Below are positions 6,549 through 15,194 of a DNA stretch of 32,896 nt, one piece after another (position 1 is the first letter of the stretch; each line of letters opens with the position of its first letter). Both the position numbers and the translations under genes were made by a program. The notes beneath the pieces are model-generated. The model saw only the letters and a program-made list of their open reading frames with translations. It ran no database searches and was not told the origin of the DNA. The stretch covers positions 1 through 32,896 of IMG/VR virus record IMGVR_UViG_3300023180_000219. The stretch is one strand, 5' to 3'. This stretch comes from a virus.

Positions 6549-7975
6549 TAGAATGCTACGTCGTCTTCTGGGAAGTTACCAAGTTCATAATCATCATCGT
6601 AAATAGGTGCAATTTCACTAAATCCCATAGTTATCAAAGTTGTTACTGGTTGAGAGTCTGGGCCATATGCTGCGAAAGATCCAGTTCCTCCAGTGTAGTC
6701 AACTGCCAAGTTTGTCAATGCACAGGTCTTAAACTTATTTAATCCCAATACTTCACTATTTACAGAAGCACCTCTTCTGTATTCGAGTCTGAATACATCT
6801 GGTGTTCCAAGTAGTAGGTTTGATCCTCCTTGAAAACTGCCACCATTTCTCTTGGCTGCCATTCTATATTTTAAAGTTCGAATAATTTTTCTTACTGCGA
6901 TTGCTTCTTCTTTACTTCTTGGTGATAGTCTATATGTGAAGTTAAAGTTTCTTAAACCAGGACCAGCAAATAATAATTCAAGGTTTTCGTTCAATACTGC
7001 ACCCTGAATTTTTGATAAAAGAACACCAGGATCTATATTAACCTTAGCTTTGCTTGCAAGGTCTGTTACCGTTTGTAAGAGAAGTCTTTGTTTAGCAAAT
7101 CCAGATCCAGCCACATTTTTAAAACCCTCAGCGAGTCCTTGGAGTGCGTCACCAACTATTTTGGTAATATTTTCATCCGTTTCTCCTCCCAGTATTGCTT
7201 TGATTGTGGGATTTAATAGTTCTCCCGCTACACCACCTTGTCTTCCCTCTCCCCATGCAACTCCGTTTTGATCGGAGATTTGGTTTGGCATTGGAAGAAC
7301 AATAGTTTCAAGTAATTGTTCATTTTTAGTTCTTAAAAATTGAGAAGATGTTTCTGGGTTGATATTTACACCTTCTAATTTTCCTGCAGGAATATACTGT
7401 GCTGCTGTAATTGTGAAGTGGTCTTGGATTTGAATATCCATGTCAATAGGATATTTCAAAACTTTGTAACCAGATACTGCTTGGTCGTAAAAATAATTTG
7501 GTGTTTGTGGGAAAGGTATGACCGAGTTTAGTTCTTGTTTTGAACTTACTTCTGGACCATAATTATCATCATTTTGCAACTCTGCCGAGTCTTCGGTGTT
7601 TACCTTTGAGTTGATTGATTTCTTTTGTATATCTCCATCACCAGCAGCTATTTCATCTTTTAATTTTTGTATTTCTTCGGGAATTAGTGCATCTATGTAT
7701 AGATCTAAGGCCTCATTTCTAAAGTCATTCAGTGTTTTTAATTGATTGCTTCCGAACACTGAATTGATGAGTTCGTCTGAAGCTCCATCAAGAAGATTTG
7801 GTGAAAATTCACCTATCTTTAAATCTGTTATATCCGATTCTGTAAAAACTAAGGTTCCAGTTCCATCCTGATACTCAGACTGAGTTGCAGAATAAACTGA
7901 GTATGCTTTCGTGTCTGTGTTTACGATAACGTATGTATTGTTATCGGAATTATACTTTCCTTTAACTAATGCCAT
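6548..7975 (-). CDS. 48: Baseplate tail-tube cap gp48
   Basis: gp48 caps the hub and seeds tube polymerisation with gp54. This 475-aa protein is longer than T4 gp48 (364 aa). The C-terminal half contains the tube-like core: LRNFNFTYRLSPRSKEEAIA followed by a helix (VRKIIRTLKYRMAA), matching the T4 pattern FTWDLTPRSTEDLMAI. It then has a beta-rich end with CALTNLAVDYTGG and TTLITMGFSEI. The N-terminal 150 residues are extra relative to T4 and include a charged helix (PEEIQKLKDEIAAG). Its start overlaps the stop of the upstream gene (7975). Assignment rests on the core pattern and gene context. Confidence 0.8.
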   Translation of the reverse strand: MALVKGKYNSDNNTYVIVNTDTKAYSVYSATQSEYQDGTGTLVFTESDITDLKIGEFSPNLLDGASDELINSVFGSNQLKTLNDFRNEALDLYIDALIPEEIQKLKDEIAAGDGDIQKKSINSKVNTEDSAELQNDDNYGPEVSSKQELNSVIPFPQTPNYFYDQAVSGYKVLKYPIDMDIQIQDHFTITAAQYIPAGKLEGVNINPETSSQFLRTKNEQLLETIVLPMPNQISDQNGVAWGEGRQGGVAGELLNPTIKAILGGETDENITKIVGDALQGLAEGFKNVAGSGFAKQRLLLQTVTDLASKAKVNIDPGVLLSKIQGAVLNENLELLFAGPGLRNFNFTYRLSPRSKEEAIAVRKIIRTLKYRMAAKRNGGSFQGGSNLLLGTPDVFRLEYRRGASVNSEVLGLNKFKTCALTNLAVDYTGGTGSFAAYGPDSQPVTTLITMGFSEIAPIYDDDYELGNFPEDDVAF

Positions 7976-8490
7976 CAGATTTTATCCCCTCTCCACGCAC
8001 GGTACGAAGGGAAACGTCTCCCTGTATCTAGTTTGATAAACTCTTCAGTTGGTAACATGGATACGTCTGCCATTTCAGATTCTGGAACTCTCATCATGTT
8101 ACCCTGTACCCCTTCAAAATTATACCTATGCAAGGTTTTTTTGGGCACAGTTATTCCATCTGCACTATTTATTAAGCCTTTTGCGACAGCCTCTCTTAAT
8201 TTAGGCGATAAGTAGTGCATATTTGCACCGACGAATCCTTTTTGATCAACACTTATCACATAAGCTAATGGATATTGATCATAATATTTGAGTCTTTCTG
8301 GTTTTGTTGCGTTATAATTGAAGAAATACATTTCTCCAACTTGTGCGGGCCCAGATTCTTCTCCAAATGAACCTGGATCATCGTATTCTGAACCTTGGTA
8401 GTTTCCAAGAGTCTCTATCAAGGCATCACGATATTGTTGCCGTGTTCCTTGTTTTCCAACTTGTGCCTTGACAATAGAGAGAATACTCAT
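7975..8490 (-). CDS. Conserved phage protein of unknown function between gp4 and gp48
   Basis: The 171-aa protein contains GEMYFFNYNATKPERLKYYD, then YPLAYVISVDQKGFVGANMHYL. The pattern (aromatic FxY, YYDxxPL, GFxGxNxHYL) is one I remember from other T4-like marine phages, without a firm function. The C-terminus (DTGRRFPSYRAWRGDKI) is basic. No gp2-type or nuclease motif is visible. Its ATG overlaps the gp4 stop by four bases, and its stop overlaps the gp48 start. A baseplate or head-completion role is inferred only from the neighbours. Confidence 0.75.
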   Translation of the reverse strand: MSILSIVKAQVGKQGTRQQYRDALIETLGNYQGSEYDDPGSFGEESGPAQVGEMYFFNYNATKPERLKYYDQYPLAYVISVDQKGFVGANMHYLSPKLREAVAKGLINSADGITVPKKTLHRYNFEGVQGNMMRVPESEMADVSMLPTEEFIKLDTGRRFPSYRAWRGDKI

Positions 8491-8927
8491 TTGATTCCTA
8501 ATTCTTTTTCTGTGAAGATTTTGAATTCCCAGAGTCTATCTTTACAGTATTCTCTCGCTGCTTCCCATTTGGCCTGATTGGTTCCCCAAGTGTAGACCTC
8601 ATTCAACCAGGTCTTAGTTCTTTTGGTTGGATTTGGATCTGGTTGTTTGCACTGTTTTGCTGGTTTTACTTCAACCATTACTTTTCTAATTTTTCCAGAT
8701 GCATCTTTGTACTTGATCATAAAATCTGGAAAATATCGATGCCAACGGCCATCGACTGGTGATTTGTATGGAATTGCAATCTCTTCACTTTGCCACTGAA
8801 TTACTGCATCGTTTTTGTCGCAGTAAACCATAAATTTTCTTTCCCACAGTGATCTATAAACGATCTGTGTGGGATCACCTTTATACTTTTGTGGATTTGA
8901 TGGTTTAAACCTTCCACTATAAGCCAT
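8487..8927 (-). CDS. 4: Head completion protein gp4
   Basis: gp4 (also called 50/65 in T4) completes heads after packaging so that tails can join. The 146-aa product aligns almost end to end with T4 gp4: YSGRFKPSNPQKYKG, IVYRSLWERKFMVYCDKN, EEIAIPYKSPVDGRWHRYFP and TNQAKWEAAREYCK. The FPDF (Asp68) and VEVKP (Glu86, Lys88) pair is the layout of a PD-(D/E)XK nuclease-like fold. It is the first gene of the minus-strand unit and starts at the edge of the divergent promoter region. It overlaps the next gene by four bases. Confidence 0.95.
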   Translation of the reverse strand: MAYSGRFKPSNPQKYKGDPTQIVYRSLWERKFMVYCDKNDAVIQWQSEEIAIPYKSPVDGRWHRYFPDFMIKYKDASGKIRKVMVEVKPAKQCKQPDPNPTKRTKTWLNEVYTWGTNQAKWEAAREYCKDRLWEFKIFTEKELGIK

Positions 8928-8934
8928 CTAAATA
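8927..8934 (+). promoter_or_regulatory. Late promoter octamer TCTAAATA for gene 54
   Basis: TCTAAATA reads rightward and ends 33 nt before the gene 54 ATG at 8968. T4-like late promoters are a single octamer at -10 (TATAAATA in T4) read by the gp55 sigma factor; the TAAATA core is kept. It overlaps the first base of the gp4 start codon. Confidence 0.6.
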
Positions 8935-8953
8935 ACCATAACAAGCCTTCTAA

Positions 8954-8961
8954 TATTTAGA
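8954..8961 (-). promoter_or_regulatory. Late promoter octamer TCTAAATA for gene 4 unit
   Basis: On the minus strand, 8961 down to 8954 reads TCTAAATA, identical to the octamer at 8927-8934 in the other direction. It ends 26 nt upstream of the gp4 start at 8927 and is the only promoter seen for the 4-48-53 unit. Confidence 0.6.
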
Positions 8962-8967
8962 GCCACC

Positions 8968-9876
8968 ATGGCATCAAACAAGTTTAAAGGTGGAAAATAT
9001 CAGATTGAAAACCTGAGAAGTCGTTTTCAAACAGTCGCCACCGACAACGACTACCAGGTATTTTTTAGTTTAGGATCTGCGGTTCTTGATGAAGCCACCG
9101 CACTTGGAATTGATGTCAGTTTTATTACTGAAGATCTTGGTCTTTATGTGAGTGATGCTGTTCTACCAGGATCAAGTTTTAATGATGTTGAAATAAGTGG
9201 AGACAGACAGGGCATCATCGAAAGAAATGCCGCTGGTAGAATATATGATGATGTTACTTTTACTTTCTATGTTGATAGAAATTATGACACTCTGAGATTC
9301 TTTGAGATTTGGCTTCAATACATCAATCCACTTTACGGTGCAACGAGTGGTGAGAACACATATGTAACCAAATTAAATTATCCAGATGATTACAAATGTG
9401 AGATGGCAATCACCAAGTTTAATAAAGATCTTGACACTGCGGCCTTTGAGGTAGACTTCAACAACTTTGTTCAAACTGCAAAACATCAACTAGGTTATAG
9501 ATTCTTCCGTGCATGGCCATATTCTTTGGCATCAACTCCCATTAGCTATGGTGGCATCAATCTTCTGAGATGTAATGTCACGTTTAGATATGACCGTTAC
9601 ATTGTAAGCGAAGTTACATATCCACGAGCTCCTGAAGTTGGTGGACCAATTAGAGTTCCTTTTGTTGGTGGTGCTGCACCAGTTGGAGAACCTCAGGGAG
9701 AGAAGAAACCGATTGATCAACCAACACAGACTCAGAATAAACCTACAGGAGTTCCAGTTTCTGCTGGTGCTGCTGGTGCAGGTGGAGTTAAATACAAACC
9801 TGCGGGTATGAGCACTGGTGAAGCAATAGCCAGTGGACAACTTTATAATGATATAAATCTTACCTCCAAATACTGA
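8968..9876 (+). CDS. 54: Baseplate tail-tube initiator gp54
   Basis: gp54 sits on gp48 and starts the tail tube. The 302-aa product has the tube-protein pattern: GLYVSDAVLPGSSFNDVEIS, then a strand and helix (FTFYVDRNYDTLRFFEIWLQ), then YKCEMAITKFNKD. After it comes RCNVTFRYDRYIVSE, a typical final strand pair. The core is about 215 residues. The last 85 residues form a proline, glycine and alanine-rich tail (GVPVSAGAAGAGG) that is probably flexible. It could instead be called gp19-like, since gp54 and gp19 share the fold; position beside gp26 favours gp54. The gene starts at ATG 8968, downstream of the late octamer at 8927. Confidence 0.8.
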   Translation: MASNKFKGGKYQIENLRSRFQTVATDNDYQVFFSLGSAVLDEATALGIDVSFITEDLGLYVSDAVLPGSSFNDVEISGDRQGIIERNAAGRIYDDVTFTFYVDRNYDTLRFFEIWLQYINPLYGATSGENTYVTKLNYPDDYKCEMAITKFNKDLDTAAFEVDFNNFVQTAKHQLGYRFFRAWPYSLASTPISYGGINLLRCNVTFRYDRYIVSEVTYPRAPEVGGPIRVPFVGGAAPVGEPQGEKKPIDQPTQTQNKPTGVPVSAGAAGAGGVKYKPAGMSTGEAIASGQLYNDINLTSKY

Positions 9877-9877
9877 C

Positions 9878-9885
9878 TATAAATA
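9878..9885 (+). promoter_or_regulatory. Late promoter TATAAATA for gene 26
   Basis: TATAAATA is an exact copy of the T4 late consensus. It lies in the 29-nt gap between gene 54 and gene 26 and ends 20 nt before the ATG at 9906, which suits a short leader. Confidence 0.75.
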
Positions 9886-9905
9886 TTCATACTGAATAAG
9901 TTATT

Positions 9906-10613
9906 ATGCCCTTACCAACTATTGCAACTCCTACGTTTGAACTGACTTTACCATCAAACGGAAAGAAAATTAAGTACAGACCATTCCTCGTAAAAGAAGA
10001 GAAGGTTCTCATTCTTGCATTGGAAGGTGGAGAAACCACAGAAATAACAAGATCTATTAAAGACGTTCTAAAGGCCTGTATTCTGACAAGGGGCGTTAAG
10101 GTAGATCAATTGCCAACTTTTGATATTGAGTATTTGTTCCTCAATATCCGTGGTAAGTCTGTTGGTGAAACTGTAAATGTGGTTGTAACTTGTCCTGATG
10201 ATGGCACGACTCAAGTCCCTGTGACGATTGGTGTCGATGAGATTGAAGTTATCAAAAGTGATGATCACACCACCGACATTGATGTTGATGGCAAATATAA
10301 GTTGAGAATGAAGTATCCTTCATTGGAACAGTTTATCAATAATAACTTTAACTTCACCGATGAAGAACAAGATGTTTTCAAGTTGGTAGCTTCATGTGTT
10401 GATCTTGTCTATGATGATGAGACTGTATATGATGATTTTACCGAGAAAGAAATGATCAAGTTTCTGGAACAGTTCAATTCAAAACAGTTCCAAGAAATCG
10501 AAATGTTCTTTGAAACAATGCCAAAACTGTCACATGTAATCACTGTGACCAATCCTAACACTGGTGTTGAAAATTCCGTTAAACTGGAGGGTCTCTCAAG
10601 TTTTTTCGGTTGA
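9906..10613 (+). CDS. 26: Baseplate hub subunit gp26
   Basis: The 235-aa protein carries the T4 gp26-type baseplate signature: a beta N-terminus ending IKYRPFLVKEEKVLILALEG, then ITRSIKDVLKACILT and FDIEYLFLNIRGKSVGE. It continues with an acidic, helical C-terminal half that includes FKLVASCVDLVYDDE and EMIKFLEQFNSKQF. Length is close to T4 gp26 (208 aa). It follows an exact late promoter and is the first gene of the hub block 26-51-hub-27, the T4 order. Its stop lies just before the start of the next small gene. Confidence 0.9.
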   Translation: MPLPTIATPTFELTLPSNGKKIKYRPFLVKEEKVLILALEGGETTEITRSIKDVLKACILTRGVKVDQLPTFDIEYLFLNIRGKSVGETVNVVVTCPDDGTTQVPVTIGVDEIEVIKSDDHTTDIDVDGKYKLRMKYPSLEQFINNNFNFTDEEQDVFKLVASCVDLVYDDETVYDDFTEKEMIKFLEQFNSKQFQEIEMFFETMPKLSHVITVTNPNTGVENSVKLEGLSSFFG

Positions 10614-10615
10614 GT

Positions 10616-10798
10616 ATGGCTTACATGTCAGCTGAGTCATACTATAGTTTGAACTTTTCGTTGATGCAGTACCATAAATACTCTTTGACGGAAATTGAAA
10701 ACATGATGCCATTCGAGAGAGACATTTATGTGAATCTCTTGAAGAACTACCTTGAATCAGAAAAACTGAAACAACAACAGGAACACGGTCTGGGTTAA
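10616..10798 (+). CDS. 51: Small hub assembly protein, gp51-like
   Basis: The 60-aa product begins MAYMSAESYYSLNFSLMQYH and continues YSLTEIENMMPFERDIYVNL. The rest (LLKNYLESEKLKQQQEHG) is helical. T4 has gene 51, a hub assembly catalyst, directly after 26, and small proteins with this PFERxIYVxLL pattern are called gp51 in related cyanophages as I remember it. It is far shorter than T4 gp51 (249 aa), so the assignment depends on position and one motif. ATG 10616 is chosen; a TTG at 10610 is in frame. Its stop overlaps the next ATG (10798). Confidence 0.6.
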   Translation: MAYMSAESYYSLNFSLMQYHKYSLTEIENMMPFERDIYVNLLKNYLESEKLKQQQEHGLG

Positions 10799-12621
10799 TG
10801 GCAGAACCAAACAACCAATATGAAGCAATAGGCCCCAACCCATTTGGTTTAGATCCTCGTCTCAGCGACGCGGCTTGGGCTGCTGCTCTGGCGGGTACTT
10901 TTCTAACTCCTATTCCTGGTGATGAGGCTCTTGTTGCTGGTGCTGGTGGTAGGGCTCTATTGAGTAGAAGTCTTGGTGGTAGAATATTTGGCGCGGGTGC
11001 TCGACTTGGAAAGGGTTTATTTGGTGCTGCTGGAAGGGCATTTAATTTTGGAAGAAATATATCCTTTGCTTCAGACCTTTTAGGTTTGGGTGATAAAGAT
11101 AAAAAGACAGAAGATAATCAAGAATCAAAAAGACAAGCACAACAATTTATTCGCAGTTCCTCCCTTGGTGCGGGACAAGAGGCCTACGATGATTCTCCAG
11201 ATGTAATTCAAGGAGAAAGTGAGGCTGTTTCTCCATATTTACCTCCAAGTGTTTCTGCACCAGAACTGATTCCTCCAGAGCCACCACCTGTAACTGGAGA
11301 TCCAACAACTGATTATATTGTAAGACAATTAGACGCAATCAATTCAAACATATCTGCGATTGCTGGTGCTCTCACATCTTCTATAATTGCCGATGAAGAA
11401 TATCGACAAGCCGTAATTGCACAACAGAAAGGAGCTGTGGCGGCGAGAGGTCAAACAAGATCTAGGGAGAGAACTGAAAGAAGAAAAGGAATGATGCGAT
11501 ATGTGAGAGAACAAGCTGCTAGTAGATCTGTCGGTGCTGCAAAGGGTGTATTTTCTGCAGCTGCTCCTGGTCTTGGTGCTTTTGGGTTACTTTCTGCTAT
11601 TAATGCATTAGATGGTGCAAAAGATTGGTTTGGTGAACAATTTGATGGTTTAAAAGACTGGTGGAAAAATGTATGGGATAAAATTACGGGATTTGACTAT
11701 GGCAATCTTATAGACCTTGACTGGTGGAAAAATAAGACTGATGAATTAGCTCCTGACTGGATGAAAGATTTGTGGAGTAATGTAACTGGTTTTGACTATT
11801 CCCAACTTCTTCAACCTGATTGGTGGAAGAATAGTATTGGATCTGCCTTTGAATGGATGCAACAAGGCATCGGTAGTATGATGGGTGGATCACAAGAAGA
11901 AAAACTAAAGACAAAAATCAGACAGGCTGAAAGTGGTTCTGATTATGGAACTTTGTTTAGAAAATATCTGGAAGGATTTTCTAGAGGTGATGAAAAGGCC
12001 GATCAGATGTCCATTGGGGACGTTGTTAAACTCCAAAAAGATTACCTCGCATATCAAGAATCAATAGGTATTCCAGCAAATAAAAGGAGTGCTGCTGTAG
12101 GTGCATATCAGATGCTTTATCCAGATGTTGCTGCTAAAGCACTTGGGATTCCACTCACTGCAAAGTTTGATAAAGCCATCCAAGATAGACTTGCTGATTA
12201 TTATCTAAACATTGCTGGGTATAAAGACTTTAAAGCTGGAAAAATAACTGCGGAACAGTTCAATGATAGATTAGCTGGTCAGTTTGCTGCTCTTAAAAAA
12301 ACAAGTGGTAAAGGTGCCTATGATGAAGATGGACTCAATAAGGCTTATGATAGTGTTCTTGATATATTGAAAAGTTCCGATTCTGGATTTGTAATGCCCG
12401 ATCTAGGTCTTAGTGAAGCTGCTTCTGGTGTGATCAATCAAATACAACAGTTTGGTTCTGGTGTTTTTGAGATGTTAGAACCTATTATTATTGATAATTC
12501 TAAGAAACAATCAAATCTAAACACATCACAACTTAGTGGTGGAAGTGGTTTAATTGAGACTCTTGATCCATTTAATCCCAATTCTACACTTTATTCCCCT
12601 CTTCTTTTTGGTGGTAACTAA
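10798..12621 (+). CDS. Tail hub / tape-measure-like protein with lysozyme-like domain
   Basis: This 607-aa protein has several parts. Residues 1-90 are rich in glycine and alanine with hydrophobic stretches. Residues 100-180 are proline-rich and probably disordered. Residues 180-260 are helical and basic (RGQTRSRERTERRKGMM). Residues 275-350 hold two copies of a 33-residue unit containing W(D/S)xxTGFDY and PDWWKN or LDWWKN. Residues 370-510 resemble a lysozyme-type domain: IRQAESGSDYGTLF with a likely catalytic Glu near 377, then SAAVGAYQM near 430. In T4 the tape-measure protein gp29 is coded in this hub block, and gp5 carries the lysozyme. I infer a combined hub or tape role with peptidoglycan cleavage. 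It overlaps the M23 gene by one base. Confidence 0.72.
   Translation: MAEPNNQYEAIGPNPFGLDPRLSDAAWAAALAGTFLTPIPGDEALVAGAGGRALLSRSLGGRIFGAGARLGKGLFGAAGRAFNFGRNISFASDLLGLGDKDKKTEDNQESKRQAQQFIRSSSLGAGQEAYDDSPDVIQGESEAVSPYLPPSVSAPELIPPEPPPVTGDPTTDYIVRQLDAINSNISAIAGALTSSIIADEEYRQAVIAQQKGAVAARGQTRSRERTERRKGMMRYVREQAASRSVGAAKGVFSAAAPGLGAFGLLSAINALDGAKDWFGEQFDGLKDWWKNVWDKITGFDYGNLIDLDWWKNKTDELAPDWMKDLWSNVTGFDYSQLLQPDWWKNSIGSAFEWMQQGIGSMMGGSQEEKLKTKIRQAESGSDYGTLFRKYLEGFSRGDEKADQMSIGDVVKLQKDYLAYQESIGIPANKRSAAVGAYQMLYPDVAAKALGIPLTAKFDKAIQDRLADYYLNIAGYKDFKAGKITAEQFNDRLAGQFAALKKTSGKGAYDEDGLNKAYDSVLDILKSSDSGFVMPDLGLSEAASGVINQIQQFGSGVFEMLEPIIIDNSKKQSNLNTSQLSGGSGLIETLDPFNPNSTLYSPLLFGGN
11674..11850 (+). repeat. 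Two-copy 33-residue tryptophan-rich repeat
   Basis: Within the hub protein, WDKITGFDY starts at 11674 and WSNVTGFDY at 11773, exactly 99 nt apart. Each is followed by a DWWKN motif. The DNA has diverged while the protein pattern is kept, so the duplication is old and functional. Confidence 0.7.
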
Positions 12622-13880
12622 TGGACATCAATCAGATTTTTGCTTCAAATAGAGTAAAACAATCTCTTGGTAGTCTTACAAATACTACTCAAAGTCTTGT
12701 TAGGATCATTCGTAAGGATGCACAAAAAAGAAAAACTGCATATGGAAGAATAACTGATTTAAATAAACGATTATCGAAACGAATATCTTATGTTTCTCCA
12801 TCTGCTGCTGTAGGAACCATTGACGATACTCCACAGAGATCTTTTTCTTTTAGGCCTCCATCTGGAACTGGTATGTCATTGGCTGCATACGGTGGTCTTT
12901 CTGCTATAGATTTTTTAAATAAACTTTTCAATAAAAGTGAAGAAGAATTGAAAAAAGAGGATCCATCCTATGATCCTACCAAGATAAATCTTCCAGGCCC
13001 AGAAAATGTAAATCCTCAACCAACACAAACAACACCATTTACACCAGAACAGGAACAAGAATATGTTGATAGTCTTCCTCCTGGTGTGAGAGAAGACATG
13101 GAGAAAGGTGGTAAGACACAACCACCATCAATATTGGAATCTATTTGGGGTAGTCTGACAAATCTTATTGGTGGTATGTTTGGTGGAATGAAGCCAGGAT
13201 CACCAATACCATCTCAATTTAGTCCTTTGACTGGTGTTTCTGGAAGTGTTAGAGTTGATGGTAAGAGAAATGCCATGTTGTCAACGGCATACAGTCCATT
13301 TTCTCCCGCTGATGTGAAAGAAAAGGACATACAAATTATTTCTGGAAAGGGATATAGAGAAAGTACCGATTCTGTTCACAAGGGGTTTGATGTCGCTGCA
13401 CCAAATGGAACTCCACTATACGCATATCTTCCTGGAAAAATTACAAGAAAGGGTACAGATAGAGGTTATGGAAACTTTGTAGAGTGGAAAGATGATCAAT
13501 ATGGTCAGACCCACTTTTTTGCACACATGCAACATCCAACCTCCCTGAATGTTGGAGATACATTTAAACAAGGCCAAACTCTTGGATTGGTTGGTGCAAC
13601 TGGTAGAGTTGATGGACCACATCTGCACTGGGAAATCGGGAAACAGGGGTCGGAGATAGATCCTATGAAGTGGGTTAATTCTCACCCAATCAAGGAGGAA
13701 CCAGTAGAACCAACGAAAACATCATCCACGGTTAATAATCAAGCCAGAAAAATTAGTCAGGTTAATAAGATAGATAGTAGTAGTGTGGCCGTTGCGCCTG
13801 TTTCATCAAAGACTGACTATAAAGATATTTCCACATCAACTGTAAAGACTCAAATTCAACCAATAATCATCTATAGCTAA
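12621..13880 (+). CDS. Virion M23 family peptidase
   Basis: M23 (LytM-type) zinc endopeptidases cut peptide cross-bridges in peptidoglycan. The domain spans about residues 235-355 of 419. It has HKGFD (His253, Asp257), a FFAHMQHP segment, and HLHWE (His334, His336), which together give the metal ligands and catalytic His. The sequences GTPLYAYLPGKI and GQTLGLVGATGRV are typical family strands. The N-terminal 200 residues are basic at first, then proline-rich. The C-terminal 60 are Ser/Thr/Val-rich and probably a linker or docking strand. Location in the hub block between the lysozyme-like protein and gp27 suggests it rides in the tail and acts at DNA entry rather than host lysis; that is inference. 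Confidence 0.88.
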   Translation: MDINQIFASNRVKQSLGSLTNTTQSLVRIIRKDAQKRKTAYGRITDLNKRLSKRISYVSPSAAVGTIDDTPQRSFSFRPPSGTGMSLAAYGGLSAIDFLNKLFNKSEEELKKEDPSYDPTKINLPGPENVNPQPTQTTPFTPEQEQEYVDSLPPGVREDMEKGGKTQPPSILESIWGSLTNLIGGMFGGMKPGSPIPSQFSPLTGVSGSVRVDGKRNAMLSTAYSPFSPADVKEKDIQIISGKGYRESTDSVHKGFDVAAPNGTPLYAYLPGKITRKGTDRGYGNFVEWKDDQYGQTHFFAHMQHPTSLNVGDTFKQGQTLGLVGATGRVDGPHLHWEIGKQGSEIDPMKWVNSHPIKEEPVEPTKTSSTVNNQARKISQVNKIDSSSVAVAPVSSKTDYKDISTSTVKTQIQPIIIYS

Positions 13881-15172
13881 TGAGTTATATAAAGAACGTA
13901 AAAATTTCTAATCTTGTTATAACTTCTCTGGATGGTTCGAAGACCGCAGAGGTAGGTAGTGGAATTGATAGTGTCATACAATTTGATTATTTTGAGAGTA
14001 TTTTTAATCCATCGATAGAAGCGGTACTTACAATCGTAAGCAGAGATAAACTGACATCGAGACTGCCTATAATTGGGACTGAAAAAGTAACCATAACGAT
14101 AACACATGACACTGGTGAACAGGACTTTACTTTCTATGTGCAGAGTGTAAATGAACCTCTGTCGGACTCAATGAGAAGTATTATTGTATTGAGTTTGACC
14201 ACAGAAGATAATATCAAACAAGAGTTAGAACAATATAGACTTACATCTAGATACGAACCCACAGTAGCTATTGATGCCCATGTCAAAAATATCATGAATC
14301 TCTTGGGTACTGAGAAAGAAGTTGAGATAGAAAAGACTGCAAATTCTTATGGATTTTTTGGAAACTATTGGAGACCATTCAGAGGTATCTATTGGTTGGC
14401 TAAAAGATCTTTATCAAAAGAAGGACAAGATAGATCTGGATTTTTATTCTGGGAAACAAAGTCAAAATACAGATTTAAGAGTATTGACACCATCGCGGCT
14501 GATGCTGAAAAACTTTCGAAAGAAGGTAAAATTATAAATTATCAACAAAGAGATTATGTTTCCGATGCCAATGATGATAGTGATAACTTTGTGATTCACT
14601 CCCCATTTGTTGAGTATAATCAAAACATTTTATATCAACTTAGAAAGGCCGCATACGGAGACAATACAAAGTTTTTTAATCCTCATACTATGCCTCAGTC
14701 TTTCCAACCAGAAGATAAAACTGTCTATTCAGAGTCTTTTGGTAAGTCAGATCACTTCGGTACAAGTGATTTAACACAGAGAGAATTTGGAATTATGAAC
14801 TCACCCAGTTCCATCGATGTTCAACCATTTGTTAGTGGAACAATGAATAAAGATGGTGCTGTCAATAATGAAGAAGACGATGATCCACACAAGTGGATGG
14901 GTCAGTCCAACATTAAATATCAGTCAATTATGTCTCAGTCTCAGAGAGTGACTATTCCAATGAACTTGACTCTTGAGGCTGGAGACCCGATTGTTCTTAA
15001 TTTAATTTTGTCAAACGAGGGCCTTGACGATCACGGAAGTGGGGTGTATCTTATAAAGGACCTACGTCATACTATCAAATTTGGTGAGTCTGGTGTGCAA
15101 TGCCTTACAAATCTGCGTTGTATTCGAGATAATTATGGAAATGTTGGAGTAAATCCAAAAATAATTTATTAA
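13880..15172 (+). CDS. 27: Baseplate hub protein gp27-like
   Basis: gp27 forms the trimeric ring that joins the tail tube to the gp5 spike. This 430-aa protein (T4: 391) begins with a strand-rich domain (VIQFDYFESIFNPSIEAVL), typical of the barrel domains in gp27. It continues with EKVTITITHDTGEQDFTFYV and a helical middle (YWLAKRSLSKEGQDRSGFLF, then WETKSKYRF). Its C-terminus has a second beta domain (SQRVTIPMNLTLEAGDPIVL). This matches the gp27 / VgrG N-terminal architecture. Start ATG 13880 overlaps the upstream TAA by one base. Its neighbours, the M23 peptidase and the gp5-like protein, fit the hub role. Confidence 0.82.
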   Translation: MSYIKNVKISNLVITSLDGSKTAEVGSGIDSVIQFDYFESIFNPSIEAVLTIVSRDKLTSRLPIIGTEKVTITITHDTGEQDFTFYVQSVNEPLSDSMRSIIVLSLTTEDNIKQELEQYRLTSRYEPTVAIDAHVKNIMNLLGTEKEVEIEKTANSYGFFGNYWRPFRGIYWLAKRSLSKEGQDRSGFLFWETKSKYRFKSIDTIAADAEKLSKEGKIINYQQRDYVSDANDDSDNFVIHSPFVEYNQNILYQLRKAAYGDNTKFFNPHTMPQSFQPEDKTVYSESFGKSDHFGTSDLTQREFGIMNSPSSIDVQPFVSGTMNKDGAVNNEEDDDPHKWMGQSNIKYQSIMSQSQRVTIPMNLTLEAGDPIVLNLILSNEGLDDHGSGVYLIKDLRHTIKFGESGVQCLTNLRCIRDNYGNVGVNPKIIY

Positions 15173-15194
15173 ATAGTTAAAAGGAGTAAAACAA

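Noticed and set aside
8962-8971. Perfect eukaryotic Kozak sequence GCCACCATGG at the gene 54 start
   Set aside because: Gene content is a phage of cyanobacteria, and the match to a ten-base motif at one start is most likely chance.
10674-10680. ATAAATA inside the gp51-like gene
   Set aside because: It lies within coding sequence and over 110 nt from the next start, unlike the other late octamers.
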